This document shows, piece after piece, positions 52,999 through 61,858 of a stretch of 64,000 nt of DNA. Source of the DNA: Chryseobacterium indologenes (GTDB taxonomy: Bacteria > Bacteroidota > Bacteroidia > Flavobacteriales > Weeksellaceae). Position numbers and translations under genes: made by a program. The notes under the pieces were generated by a model, which had not been told where the DNA came from, did no database searches, and saw nothing but the letters and a program-made list of their open reading frames with translations. The stretch spans positions 3,224,001-3,288,000 of the forward strand of contig NZ_CP018786.1 in the NCBI RefSeq assembly GCF_002025665.1, in the 5' to 3' direction. The number at the start of each line of letters is the position of its first letter. The first letter of the stretch is position 1.

Positions 52999-54690
52999 TT
53001 ACGAATTTACTGTTTTCTGCTTATAAAACAGCAATCCGATTGCTGAAAATACAATCACCGCTGCTGCCCCGATTACATTAAGCCAAAGAAAAGAAACAAT
53101 ATCAAACTGATAAACGGTAATCACAGCAATTTCCGATAAAATGGCAGCAATAAATACATTCGGGCCATTGATCTTTTTGTAATAAAATGCAACCAGGAAA
53201 ATTCCCAATATCGGACCGTAGAAAAGAGAGCCCAATACATTAACCGCTTCAATAAGTGAACCCATCTGCGTAGCAAACATAGCTACACCGATGGAGAAAA
53301 TACCCCAGGCTAAAGTGTGCAGGCGGCTGTACTTCAATTCGGTTTTTTCATCAGGAAGTTCTTTTTTAAATAGTAAATGAACATCTTTTAATGAGCAGGC
53401 AGCAAGGGAATTCAGTGCGGCCGAAATGGAACCCCAGCTGGCCAGAAAAATGACAGCAAACAGTAAACCGATCATTCCTACAGGCAAAGTATTTTTTACG
53501 AAATAAAGGAAAATGTAATTCGTATCCGTTTTCTCTGTAGTATAGTTTGAATGATTGATAGCTTCCTCTACCCTGCCGTGAAGTTCTTTTACTTGGGTTT
53601 GAGTATTTTTAAAATCCTGAATTGTTTTTTGAAGTTGTGGAGAATGAGTTTCTTTCAGCTTTAGAATTTCTTTCGATTCTGCATTAAATTTTATTTGTAA
53701 ATCCTGATGCTCTTTTTCAAAAATGGCAGCCTGTTCAGGTTTTGCCTCCTTTAGATGTTGATAAGAACGTTCATTAAAATAAATCGGAGCAGGTTTTAGA
53801 GAAAAGAAAGCGAAAAGCAAAGCACCAATCAAAAGAATAGCAAACTGCATCGGAATTTTGACCAATCCGTTCAATAGCAGACCCATTTTTGCATTGGTAT
53901 TATCTTTGGCGGTAATATACCTCCCGACCTGGCTTTGGTCTGTACCGAAGTAAGAAAGCGCCAGAAAAAAACCACCAATTATTCCACTCCAGATATTGTA
54001 TTTATCTTTCCAGTCGAATTCTGTTGTGATCACATTAAGCTTCCCTGATTTCCCTGCCAGATAGAGGGCATCATTAAAGCCAATTCCATTTGGCATATTT
54101 TGAATAAGTAAATACCCTGCAAAAGCCATTGTTCCAAGAATAATAAGAAACTGTAATTTCTGGGTATGAGCGATCGCTTTTGCTCCTCCAATATAAGTGT
54201 AAATCAACAGAATACCGCCTGTTAAAACATTCGTTAAATAAATATTCCAGTTTAAAACGCTTGATAAGATGATACTCGGGGCGTAAATACTAATTCCCGT
54301 TGATAAACCTCTGGAAAAAAGAAAAAGTAGTGAAGTGAGTACCCTTGTTTTTTTATCAAAACGGTTCTCTAAATATTCATAAGCAGTATAAACATTTAAG
54401 CGCTGAAAAATCGGGATGAAGGTGATACAGATCACAATCATCGCCAAAGGCAAACCAAAATAATACTGAACGAAACGCATACCATCCGTATACGCCTGGC
54501 CTGGTGCTGAAAGAAATGTAATGGCACTTGCCTGCGTGGCCATAATCCCTAAAAGGACAATATACCAGGGCATTTTGTTATCTGCTTTCAGGTATGATTC
54601 GTTGCTTTTTTGGCCACGGCCGATGAATACGCCGTAAACGACCACCGCCACAAGTGTAACAATAAGAACGGTCCAATCTATATTACTCAT
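52999..54690 (-). CDS. Sodium:solute symporter (SSS family)
   Basis: 563 aa with about 13-14 membrane helices. The family features are LGIMATQASAITFLSAPGQAY (Na+-site TM1-2 region), YTYIGGAKAIAHTQKLQ and GSISAALNSLAACSLKD. An extra soluble helical loop (~300-385, K/E/Q-rich) is inserted between membrane segments. The start ATG lies inside the stop of the tiny membrane gene (ATGA, 54687-54690). It is in an operon with the PIG-L deacetylase, as is common in Bacteroidota, so its solute may be an amino-sugar or the deacetylation product. Substrate not determinable. Confidence 0.92.
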   Translation of the reverse strand: MSNIDWTVLIVTLVAVVVYGVFIGRGQKSNESYLKADNKMPWYIVLLGIMATQASAITFLSAPGQAYTDGMRFVQYYFGLPLAMIVICITFIPIFQRLNVYTAYEYLENRFDKKTRVLTSLLFLFSRGLSTGISIYAPSIILSSVLNWNIYLTNVLTGGILLIYTYIGGAKAIAHTQKLQFLIILGTMAFAGYLLIQNMPNGIGFNDALYLAGKSGKLNVITTEFDWKDKYNIWSGIIGGFFLALSYFGTDQSQVGRYITAKDNTNAKMGLLLNGLVKIPMQFAILLIGALLFAFFSLKPAPIYFNERSYQHLKEAKPEQAAIFEKEHQDLQIKFNAESKEILKLKETHSPQLQKTIQDFKNTQTQVKELHGRVEEAINHSNYTTEKTDTNYIFLYFVKNTLPVGMIGLLFAVIFLASWGSISAALNSLAACSLKDVHLLFKKELPDEKTELKYSRLHTLAWGIFSIGVAMFATQMGSLIEAVNVLGSLFYGPILGIFLVAFYYKKINGPNVFIAAILSEIAVITVYQFDIVSFLWLNVIGAAAVIVFSAIGLLFYKQKTVNS

Positions 54691-54791
54691 GCCCAGAATT
54701 TAGTAAACCCATAATAAAATACAATCTGTACTACTAATGCAACTGCTAATAATATGTACCAGATATTCCAGTTTTTAAGTTGTTTGTTCAT
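54687..54791 (-). CDS. 34-aa membrane peptide coupled to the symporter
   Basis: MNKQLKNWNIWYILLAVALV, then VQIVFYYGFTKFWA: one membrane helix with a short basic head. Its ATG overlaps the stop of the PIG-L gene (TGATG, 54789-54793) and its TGA overlaps the ATG of the symporter (ATGA), so all three are translationally coupled. It is probably a small partner subunit that stabilises the transporter, like other tiny single-pass transporter subunits. Confidence 0.65.
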   Translation of the reverse strand: MNKQLKNWNIWYILLAVALVVQIVFYYGFTKFWA

Positions 54792-57295
54792 CAGTTTTTC
54801 TGTGCAGATAAAAAGTTTAAAAATAAACGTGCAGCTCCCACATTTCCTGCAGGCAACTGTCTGAAAAATGCCAACGGTGTATAAATAAAATTACCTTTCC
54901 CGTATTGGGCATATAAAGTTGATCCCTGAAGAGGCTCTTCATCCGTATCATGCATTTCAAAAAGCGGTTCATACGCTGCATCCCATTGAGCAGGAAAATA
55001 GGCACCCCTTTCCTGTACCCAGCCTTTAAAATCATCCGCAGTAATTTTATTTGGAAAGTTCAGTAATTTATGATTGGGATTTAAAAACGTAACTGCAGCA
55101 TTTTCTTCTGTAACACGCTTATTGGCAATATTGAAATTGTACATTCCCAATTTGTCAACAGTGGTATCCTGGTTGGTATTATACTGCATCACCAGATTAC
55201 CTCCGGCTTTGGTATAGGACCATAAAAAAGGCATCCAGCGGCCCAGCTTTTTCTCAGTGTTATTAGCACGAACACCCAATACGATGGCATCATATTGTGA
55301 TAGTTTGTTTTGATTACTGCTTCCATCGGATTCATCTATGTTTCCATAAAAATCTTCGTCTTTCAGAACATCTACCTGAATACCGGCAATGCGCAGAAAC
55401 TCAGGAATGAAATCACCAGCTCCTTCTATGTAACCAATTTTTTTAATCTTCGTCTGAATATCAGCTTTCATTACGATTGCAGTTGCAGGCGCAAAATATT
55501 GTAAAGAAGGTAAATGCGGATACTGAATTAATACTTGCTTTTTATTGTAAACTACTCCATCTGCAACAAAACTGGCATCCAATGGCAAACGAGATGAATA
55601 TATTGAGGCAAGCTTCGTTTTAGGAATAAGGTAATCGACGATAAAATCTTTCCCATTGAGCGAATTTACATCAGCGCTCCCTAATCGTTCTCCGCTATAC
55701 ATAAGATTCAAAACACCTTTATTGAACGGTTTGTTGGAATTCACTTTAAAATTTAAACTCAAATGTAAATCTTCATTTTCTTTAACCCAGTAAAGCGACT
55801 GTGTAAATTTCAGTTCCAATGCAGGAACAATGCGCAAGGCTTCAACTACATCACCACGCACCGGATCTAATTTCTTGAAAGATAAAGGAAGTTTAACCTG
55901 AAACTTTTCCGAACCGATTTTTAAACCCAGTAAAACATTCAGCGGTGATTCTGCCTCCGGTAAACCGATTAAAGTATCATTGGGAACGGAAAAAGTGGCT
56001 GCATTCACGGGAGGTTTTGCCAACCAGTAAGGTTCTGTGAGTGCTGCATCTGCAGGAATCTGAATATCATGCTGAATGGTAATTAAAGAATCTTTTGAGA
56101 GTTTTCTATTGAAATTTTCTGATTGAGTTAACCATTGTACATCTTCTAAAATAACAGGATTTGCAGCTCTTGATATCAGATTTAACCTGAAATTGTAATG
56201 ATCTCCGGCAACCGCTTCAGCCTGATTGGTAACAACCTCACCCATAAACCCGGCACAGCTTAAAATGATATGGTCAAGAGATTTAATTTTATCGTTTTTC
56301 AGATCTCCATCTTTGAGTGCCATGACCTTTTTTCGTAAAGCAAGCAAAGCAGGTAAGCTGAGGTCTGGATTATTGAAATTGAAAGCAGAAATAATCTGAT
56401 CTAATGATTGGTCAATATCAGCGTTTCCTTGTGAAGTCCAGGTTTTAACTACACCATCGAAAAGTGTTGTTTTTGCGGGCTCACCGATCACATGGGAAAA
56501 ATATTCTGTTCTGATCCCGGCTACAGACTGCGTTCCTGCACCCTGGCTTTTATGCAAACTTCTGCTTAATCCGGCCAATTCACCATAGCCCATTCCCAGT
56601 TGTGCATCATATTGCCCAACGGTCACTTTCAGTTGATTTTCAGCGGTTGTATTCACCCCACCAAAGCGGAAAGTATTCCACAATACACGTTTTGGCTGCC
56701 ACGCATTGACATATTTCAATTGATCCGGAAAAGCCGTTTTATTGCCTGCCAGCTTAAAAGCTTTTTCCGCCACCACAGCCGAAGCCGCATGTTGTCCGTG
56801 CCCTGCCGCAGCAGTAGGAGGAAAACGACAAATGATAACGTCCGGACGAAATTTACGGATTACCCAGACTACATCCGCTATGATGCTATTTTCATCCCAT
56901 TGTTTAAAAGTGTCGGTAGTATTTTTAGAAAACCCGAAATCAATTGCACGGGTAAAAAACTGTTGAGCGCCGTCTAACTTTCTTGCCTCTAAAAGCTCAT
57001 GTGTCCTGATTAAACCCAATGCAGCACCCTGCTCTGTGCCTAATAAGTTCTGCCCGCCATCTCCTCTGGTTAAAGACAGATAGCCCGTTTCTACATTTTG
57101 ATCGTTGATCAGCCAGGAAAGTAATCCTGTATTTTCATCATCGGGATGGGCCGCAAGGTATAAAACTTTAGGCAGGTGTTTAAGGGTTTTGAGTTCACGG
57201 TAAATTTCAGATGATTTTGAAGGCCGAACCTGTTGAGCCGAACAAAAAACCGTATAAAAGCTAAGGACACATACAGTAATTACTTTTTTGAACAT
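54791..57295 (-). CDS. Secreted PIG-L family deacetylase
   Basis: 834 aa. Signal peptide ~1-21 (...CSAQQ). PIG-L/LmbE deacetylase domain (~40-330): zinc motif AAHPDDE (H50, D52, D53), KFRPDVIICRFPPTAAAGHGQHAASA with a third His. A long beta-rich C-terminal part (~330-834) with a putative class I glutamine amidotransferase-like fold near the end (YDAIVLGVRANNTEKKLG, GGNLVMQYN). PIG-L proteins deacetylate GlcNAc-type substrates. It is the first gene of a coupled operon with a membrane peptide and symporter: periplasmic deacetylation then uptake is inferred. A full -33/-7 promoter lies upstream. Confidence 0.88.
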   Translation of the reverse strand: MFKKVITVCVLSFYTVFCSAQQVRPSKSSEIYRELKTLKHLPKVLYLAAHPDDENTGLLSWLINDQNVETGYLSLTRGDGGQNLLGTEQGAALGLIRTHELLEARKLDGAQQFFTRAIDFGFSKNTTDTFKQWDENSIIADVVWVIRKFRPDVIICRFPPTAAAGHGQHAASAVVAEKAFKLAGNKTAFPDQLKYVNAWQPKRVLWNTFRFGGVNTTAENQLKVTVGQYDAQLGMGYGELAGLSRSLHKSQGAGTQSVAGIRTEYFSHVIGEPAKTTLFDGVVKTWTSQGNADIDQSLDQIISAFNFNNPDLSLPALLALRKKVMALKDGDLKNDKIKSLDHIILSCAGFMGEVVTNQAEAVAGDHYNFRLNLISRAANPVILEDVQWLTQSENFNRKLSKDSLITIQHDIQIPADAALTEPYWLAKPPVNAATFSVPNDTLIGLPEAESPLNVLLGLKIGSEKFQVKLPLSFKKLDPVRGDVVEALRIVPALELKFTQSLYWVKENEDLHLSLNFKVNSNKPFNKGVLNLMYSGERLGSADVNSLNGKDFIVDYLIPKTKLASIYSSRLPLDASFVADGVVYNKKQVLIQYPHLPSLQYFAPATAIVMKADIQTKIKKIGYIEGAGDFIPEFLRIAGIQVDVLKDEDFYGNIDESDGSSNQNKLSQYDAIVLGVRANNTEKKLGRWMPFLWSYTKAGGNLVMQYNTNQDTTVDKLGMYNFNIANKRVTEENAAVTFLNPNHKLLNFPNKITADDFKGWVQERGAYFPAQWDAAYEPLFEMHDTDEEPLQGSTLYAQYGKGNFIYTPLAFFRQLPAGNVGAARLFLNFLSAQKN

Positions 57296-57314
57296 ATGAA
57301 TTTGCTTTGCGGGG

Positions 57315-57322
57315 CAAATATA
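57315..57322 (-). promoter_or_regulatory. TAnnTTTG promoter of the PIG-L/SSS operon
   Basis: Leftward TATATTTG, 20 bases from the ATG; a TTG (-33 box, 57341-57343 on the reverse strand) lies 18 bases upstream, the spacing known for Bacteroidota promoters. The strongest promoter match in the window. Confidence 0.65.
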
Positions 57323-57689
57323 AGTAAATCATCTTTCTTTCAACATTAAAAGAAAAACAACCTAAAAATTTCAAACAATGTATTAAATTTTTCTCAAAAT
57401 AACAGAATAAATATAAAAACAACCAATACAAAACTCATTAATAATTCCACTTTAATGCAAGCTGGCTTCTACTCTAAATAACGGGTTCAAAAATGAAAGG
57501 TTTACATCATAAAAATCATAATCAACATCGCATCTTTTTCAATCAAATAATGTGATACAGCCCAAAAACAGAATTTGACATCAATAGTTCCAACCTCGTA
57601 TTTACCATTTAAATCAAATAGAATATTACAAATTGGTTAATTTTTCACAATCACAAAGGTATTTTATTTTATTTTTCATAAAAAAGAGT

Positions 57690-57697
57690 TATATTTG
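57690..57697 (+). promoter_or_regulatory. TAnnTTTG element before the secreted beta-rich gene
   Basis: TATATTTG, 25 bases before the ATG at 57722. The rest of the gap 57323-57689 is AT-rich and shows no gene. Confidence 0.6.
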
Positions 57698-57721
57698 ACA
57701 TGCAACATAAATCACTTTAAT

Positions 57722-58939
57722 ATGAAAACAAAATTTACACAAGTCTGTGCTCTCTTCATTTCCGGATTCTCATTTGCCCAAGTAGGGTTCAATACCACTT
57801 CACCCAAAACAACGGTGGATGTATCTGCTAAAAGAGATACTTCAGGGCTGATTACGGATAATACCCAAACATACGGATTACAGGCTCCGAGGCTTACAAG
57901 AGCAGAGCTTACAGCCAATACGGCCACGTATGGCAGCAACCAGAGCGGAGCATTAATTTATATTACAGACGTTACCGGTGGAGATACGGCAGGACAACGT
58001 GTAAATGTTACTGCAATGGGCTATTATTATTTTGACGGATCTGTTTGGCAAAGACTTACGCAGGCAACCAATGCTGTGGCTCCGGCTATTTCTGCATTAC
58101 AATGTACTACAGCGTACTTAAATCCTTCTACTTATACTGCCGGTACTCCGTACAGCGGAAACCTGAGAATGACTTACAGTGGAGGAAACGGAGGTTCATA
58201 TAATTCAGGAACTCCTTTTACAGTAAACGGGTTAACCTTCCAGCTAAGACCCGGAACTTTGGAGTTTGGGGATGGCGAACTGGTATTCTCGGTAAGCGGA
58301 ACTCCTACCACGGCTAATGATATGACTCTTCCTATGACCAGTGCTACCGTCCCTTTCTTAACAGCAGCACAAAACTGTACTGCTACCGTGGGAAATACCA
58401 GCCGTGCAGATATTGCATCGGTAGCTGTGATGGGCTATCCTACCCTAACCACCGATCCCAACGGGAAACAAGCCTATACTTTCCCTCTTGCTACCCCGGA
58501 TGGTAAATATTCGATCAGGGTAATATTTGATACGACAAGTGGTACAACCGCTGCAGTTCCTAATGTGCAATTATTTAATAATACTGGTGCTACCGTTAAT
58601 CTATACTGGAATTATAATACCGAATATGGTGGTTATATCGGCTCTGCGGTAACCACCAACAATATTACTTCAGGAGTATGGGGCGGTATGGCAGACTCAT
58701 CTGCTACCTGGTTTCCTCAAGGCACAGGAGCAGTTGGAAATGCTTACTGGGGGAATGTAGGAATTATAGATGGAGCCGGCGGCGGACCTGAGCATAGAAG
58801 ATATACCTGGATAGACAGTAATTCTTCTTCAAAAACCGCTTATACCGCAACCATTATGGCAGGAGCGCCCACTAACGGCAGTGCCCAGCCCAACCTTTCT
58901 AAAATATTCATCAAGCTGGAGCAGGTAAAAGCTCAATAA
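57722..58939 (+). CDS. Secreted beta-rich protein, lipid/cell-surface type, function unknown
   Basis: About 405 aa from ATG 57722 (MKTKFTQVCALFISGFSFAQ is the signal peptide, ending FAQ). Mature N-terminus VGFNTTSPKTTVDVSAK resembles the start of many Flavobacteriia surface proteins with TTSP repeats. The rest is Thr/Gly/Asn-rich with beta-character (LRMTYSGGNGGSYNSGTPF, ATVNLYWNYNTEYGG). No C-terminal sorting domain is evident. Single gene with its own promoter and terminator. Function not recognisable; possibly adhesin-like. Confidence 0.7.
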   Translation: MKTKFTQVCALFISGFSFAQVGFNTTSPKTTVDVSAKRDTSGLITDNTQTYGLQAPRLTRAELTANTATYGSNQSGALIYITDVTGGDTAGQRVNVTAMGYYYFDGSVWQRLTQATNAVAPAISALQCTTAYLNPSTYTAGTPYSGNLRMTYSGGNGGSYNSGTPFTVNGLTFQLRPGTLEFGDGELVFSVSGTPTTANDMTLPMTSATVPFLTAAQNCTATVGNTSRADIASVAVMGYPTLTTDPNGKQAYTFPLATPDGKYSIRVIFDTTSGTTAAVPNVQLFNNTGATVNLYWNYNTEYGGYIGSAVTTNNITSGVWGGMADSSATWFPQGTGAVGNAYWGNVGIIDGAGGGPEHRRYTWIDSNSSSKTAYTATIMAGAPTNGSAQPNLSKIFIKLEQVKAQ

Positions 58940-58942
58940 TAT

Positions 58943-58997
58943 AATGCCCCTGAATAGACTGCCCCCAAAAAGTCAGACACTTTTTAGGGGCATTTTT
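58943..58997 (+). terminator. Terminator of the secreted protein gene
   Basis: Outer arms AATGCCCCT (58943-58951) and AGGGGCATT (58986-58994) with T-run; a better inner hairpin GCCCCCAAAAAGT / ACTTTTTAGGGGC is embedded. The ACTGCCCCCAAAAAGTC text resembles an IS-type end, but no transposase is near. Confidence 0.7.
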
Positions 58998-59001
58998 TAT
59001 T

Positions 59002-59541
59002 TTAATGGGTTTCAGCGATCTTCTTTTCTCTTTTTCTCTGAAGAATAAGGTGTGCGGCATCCAGCATTTTCACCGTATGGATGTACGGCATTACAATATT
59101 TCTTTCCGGTAGATTTTCATAGACACCCATTGAAAAATAGACGATTCCGGACATAAAATAATCAAATTCTTTGAGGGTGTAGGCGCTGAAGGCTTTTTTG
59201 AAAACCAGCAGAGGATTCCGGTATTCCTTCTCCGAAAGCAGACCAAGAACCCACGGGGAAATCTTTTCCGGCTGCGTATCGACCGTCCATTTCTTTTCCT
59301 TCAGCATCATGAGATAGCCTGCCCGGATCAACGACTTCATCGACTGGTGAAACTCAAAAATCACCGCCGGATCTTCATTGATCCAGCTATTTCTTTTTAC
59401 CGCATAATTCATAATGTTACTAAGCCTTTCCTTGGAAACATCCAGCTCATTGAACTGAAAGAAAGTTTCCATCAGCTGTAGCCCAGAGTGTTTTTTATCT
59501 GCCCGAAATTGGGGATCAAAATCCTTTTTTGTCTTTTTCAT
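59002..59541 (-). CDS. Conserved-looking helical protein, function unknown
   Basis: About 179 aa from ATG 59541 (MKKTKKDFDPQFRADKKH); an upstream Met at 59586 would add a hydrophobic FICFFITF leader that lies across the palindromic site. Mostly helical, no signal peptide. Ends HLILQRKREKKIAETH. No family recognised. It is divergent from the small XRE gene; the 18-bp palindrome in between may regulate both. Possibly a regulatory partner. Confidence 0.5.
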   Translation of the reverse strand: MKKTKKDFDPQFRADKKHSGLQLMETFFQFNELDVSKERLSNIMNYAVKRNSWINEDPAVIFEFHQSMKSLIRAGYLMMLKEKKWTVDTQPEKISPWVLGLLSEKEYRNPLLVFKKAFSAYTLKEFDYFMSGIVYFSMGVYENLPERNIVMPYIHTVKMLDAAHLILQRKREKKIAETH

Positions 59542-59578
59542 TGTTGTATTTTTTATAAAAGTAATAAAAAAACAAATA

Positions 59579-59596
59579 AAACACATATATGTGTTT
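59579..59596. promoter_or_regulatory. Perfect 18-bp palindrome between divergent genes
   Basis: AAACACATA followed by TATGTGTTT is a perfect palindrome, centred between the starts of the 59002-59541 gene (leftward) and the XRE gene (rightward), a likely operator for the XRE protein. Confidence 0.6.
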
Positions 59597-59629
59597 ATGA
59601 GAAATTATAGAAAGTCCAACATTTACTAA

Positions 59630-59938
59630 ATGTATAAATGGGAAATAGAAGAATTAAAATTTCAAATTGGAAAGCTTATTCAGTTATATAGGCTTAAAAA
59701 GAGACTTTCACAGTTTCAACTTGGAAATGAACTTAATATCTCAAGTAACCATGTTGGTAGGATTGAAAGAGCTGAAACAAATCCAACCATTGAAAGTCTT
59801 GTCACATTCTGTAATTTTCTTGAAATTGATCTATTACATTTATTTACAAAACTCAATGAAAAAGAGGTAAAGAAGATTGAAAGTGAGATCGCTCAGCTAC
59901 AAAAAGAGTTTAAAAATCAAAATAAGAGAAAATCCTGA
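59630..59938 (+). CDS. Small XRE-family regulator
   Basis: 102 aa with an XRE helix-turn-helix (~10-70): GKLIQLYRLKKRLSQFQLGN, SSNHVGRIERAETNPTIESL. Ends with a Lys/Glu-rich helix (NEKEVKKIESEIAQLQKEF) likely to dimerise. No cleavage domain. It opens a small island with NTPase and SIR2 genes and probably controls itself through the palindrome at 59579-59596. Confidence 0.8.
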   Translation: MYKWEIEELKFQIGKLIQLYRLKKRLSQFQLGNELNISSNHVGRIERAETNPTIESLVTFCNFLEIDLLHLFTKLNEKEVKKIESEIAQLQKEFKNQNKRKS

Positions 59939-59960
59939 CGAAAGTTGGGATTTTTTTTGT
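59930..59960 (+). terminator. Terminator of the small XRE gene
   Basis: AAATCCTGAC (59930-59939), loop GAAA, GTTGGGATTT (59944-59953), then a T-run. It starts within the last codons of the gene. The next ~240 bp before 60237 carry nothing recognisable. Confidence 0.7.
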
Positions 59961-60236
59961 GATGAAATTTTCATAATATTTAAAAATTTCCGTGAAAATA
60001 CTGATTGAAAATTTTAAGGGGCTTTTTATTTTTAGTGTTTACGGAAAGCCGTAAGAAACTTAATTTATTGATTTATACATTTGAAAAGTTAGATCAAGCT
60101 TTAACTAAGATTAAGTCTTAAAATAAATGCCCAAACTTTAAGAAAAAATCTAACAGAATTGCAATAGGAGATTATGATGAGTTAGGATTTATCGTTATCA
60201 TTAAATGCAAAGGATTTACCATATAAAACATTAACA

Positions 60237-61751
60237 ATGAATGAATTAATTGAAATTTTTTTCAATCACTTTTTTACACATAAAATATCTAAAATATTAG
60301 CTGAAATTATAAATGTTGGTGCCATTTGTACTGCAATCACCTTTATTACTAAATATTTTTATAATTTATTTTTAAAAAGAAAAAACAATCTTAGTCTTAA
60401 ACCTTACTATACCAATACAGTTCTACAATCTGCTAAGAAAAAATATATCCGTTCAAAATGCCAAAATATTGACCCATCAAACGAAATTGAATACAATAAC
60501 AATTTTGCTTTTGCGGTCCGTGAGGACTTACTGAATTTTTTTTTAAAGAATGTTTTTAGAATTAAAGATCCTGAACAGAAATACTATTTAATTTTAGGAG
60601 ATGCAGGTATGGGGAAAACTACTTTCCTTCTAAACCTATTTAGACTTTATAACAAAAACATTAGACAGCTTATTTTTTCAAATGAAAAAATGAAGCTTTT
60701 ACCTCTAGGAGAAAGTTTTGATGAATTAAAAAAAATAATTTCTGAAATTCCTGAGCCAGAACAAACTATATTGCTATTGGATGCACTTGACGAATCAAAT
60801 CTTTTTTTTCACGAACAGACAAATAACTACTCCTTATTTCTGGATAAATTAATAAATTCAGTCTCTCATTTTAAACAGGTAATAATCACTTGTAGAACTA
60901 ATTTTTTTATAAATGAAAAAGATGAACCATTTGAACTAAAAATAAAAAAATACAATACAGAAGGCAATGGTTTTCACATCATTAAAAAGGTTTACCTTTC
61001 ACCATTTAATCAAGCCGATGTTAATAAATATCTAAATAATACGTTCCCTTTATGGGAAATTGAAAAGAAAGAAAAGGCAAAAAAAATTATTCTGAGTACA
61101 AAAGATATTTTCTTCCGCCCTATGTTATTATCCTATATTGATGATTTGGTAAAATTAAATAGAAATGACTTTTTAAAATTTGAAGTATATGAAACATTAA
61201 TAGAAGCTTGGATTAATAGAGAATCTAATAAATATCTTGAAACTGAAAGATATATTTTTAAAAATAATTTGTATCTATTTACATATGAGTTAGCAATATC
61301 TATTTATAATAACTATAAAGAAAATGGGTATTTTATTAGTTTTGAGGAATCACAAGCAATTGCATTAAAAAATAATATCAATTTAAATGAATTAGAAATT
61401 CGCAGCAGAACACTTTTAAACAGAAATTCAAATGGCGATTACAAATTTTCACATAAAACAATACTCGAATGTATTTTATCTTATTTTTCTTTTCTATCAA
61501 GAAAAAATATTGGCTTAGATGAATATGAAATCTTTTATGATTTAGAAAATTTTGATTTTGCAAAGGGTTTAGTTGAAGAATTACATCTTAATTATAAGTA
61601 CAATTTCAAGCTTCCAAATTTTTACGATAGTGATATGATTGCAAATGAACATATTTCTAAAGTAATTAAAGAAAGATACAAAAATAATAAACCTACAATA
61701 GTCTGGCAAAATGGATTAAAATATAGAGTTCATTTGCAAGATATTGGATAA
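60237..61751 (+). CDS. Membrane-anchored STAND/NACHT-like NTPase
   Basis: 504 aa. N-terminal membrane helix (~20-45, NVGAICTAITFITKYFYNLF), then a NACHT-type NTPase core: Walker A GDAGMGKT (121-128) and Walker B ILLLDALDES (~178-187). FSHKTILECILSYF near 410 resembles the conserved end of NACHT winged helices. No C-terminal sensor repeats of the TPR/LRR kind are visible, and the effector function is unclear. Such STAND NTPases occur in phage defence, so a defence role is likely but unproven. AT-rich (~27% G+C by eye), unlike the eCIS genes. It is followed by a repeat and the SIR2 gene on the other strand. Confidence 0.72.
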   Translation: MNELIEIFFNHFFTHKISKILAEIINVGAICTAITFITKYFYNLFLKRKNNLSLKPYYTNTVLQSAKKKYIRSKCQNIDPSNEIEYNNNFAFAVREDLLNFFLKNVFRIKDPEQKYYLILGDAGMGKTTFLLNLFRLYNKNIRQLIFSNEKMKLLPLGESFDELKKIISEIPEPEQTILLLDALDESNLFFHEQTNNYSLFLDKLINSVSHFKQVIITCRTNFFINEKDEPFELKIKKYNTEGNGFHIIKKVYLSPFNQADVNKYLNNTFPLWEIEKKEKAKKIILSTKDIFFRPMLLSYIDDLVKLNRNDFLKFEVYETLIEAWINRESNKYLETERYIFKNNLYLFTYELAISIYNNYKENGYFISFEESQAIALKNNINLNELEIRSRTLLNRNSNGDYKFSHKTILECILSYFSFLSRKNIGLDEYEIFYDLENFDFAKGLVEELHLNYKYNFKLPNFYDSDMIANEHISKVIKERYKNNKPTIVWQNGLKYRVHLQDIG

Positions 61752-61772
61752 CTTGCTACCTGCTCACTAGAT

Positions 61773-61847
61773 CTCTAAAGTCTCCTGACTTTGGAGCAAG
61801 TTTAGAAAATGATCTCATTTACTAACTCAAAATCAGGAGGCTTTGTA
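61773..61847. repeat. Flanking direct repeat, left copy
   Basis: Starts CTCTAAAGTCTCCTGACTTT, continues GGAGCAAGTTTAG and ends AAAATCAGGAGGCTTTG. It is alike (~75%) to 63458-63533 in the same orientation. Within each copy CTCCTGA and TCAGGAG are inverted, so both can fold as a hairpin. The pair encloses just the SIR2 gene. Confidence 0.7.
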
Positions 61848-61858
61848 CAGCAGATAAC

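Noticed and set aside
58943..58997. ACTGCCCCCAAAAAGTC...ACTTTTTAGGGGCA as an insertion-sequence end
   Set aside because: It makes a good terminator at the right place and no transposase or second end is visible.
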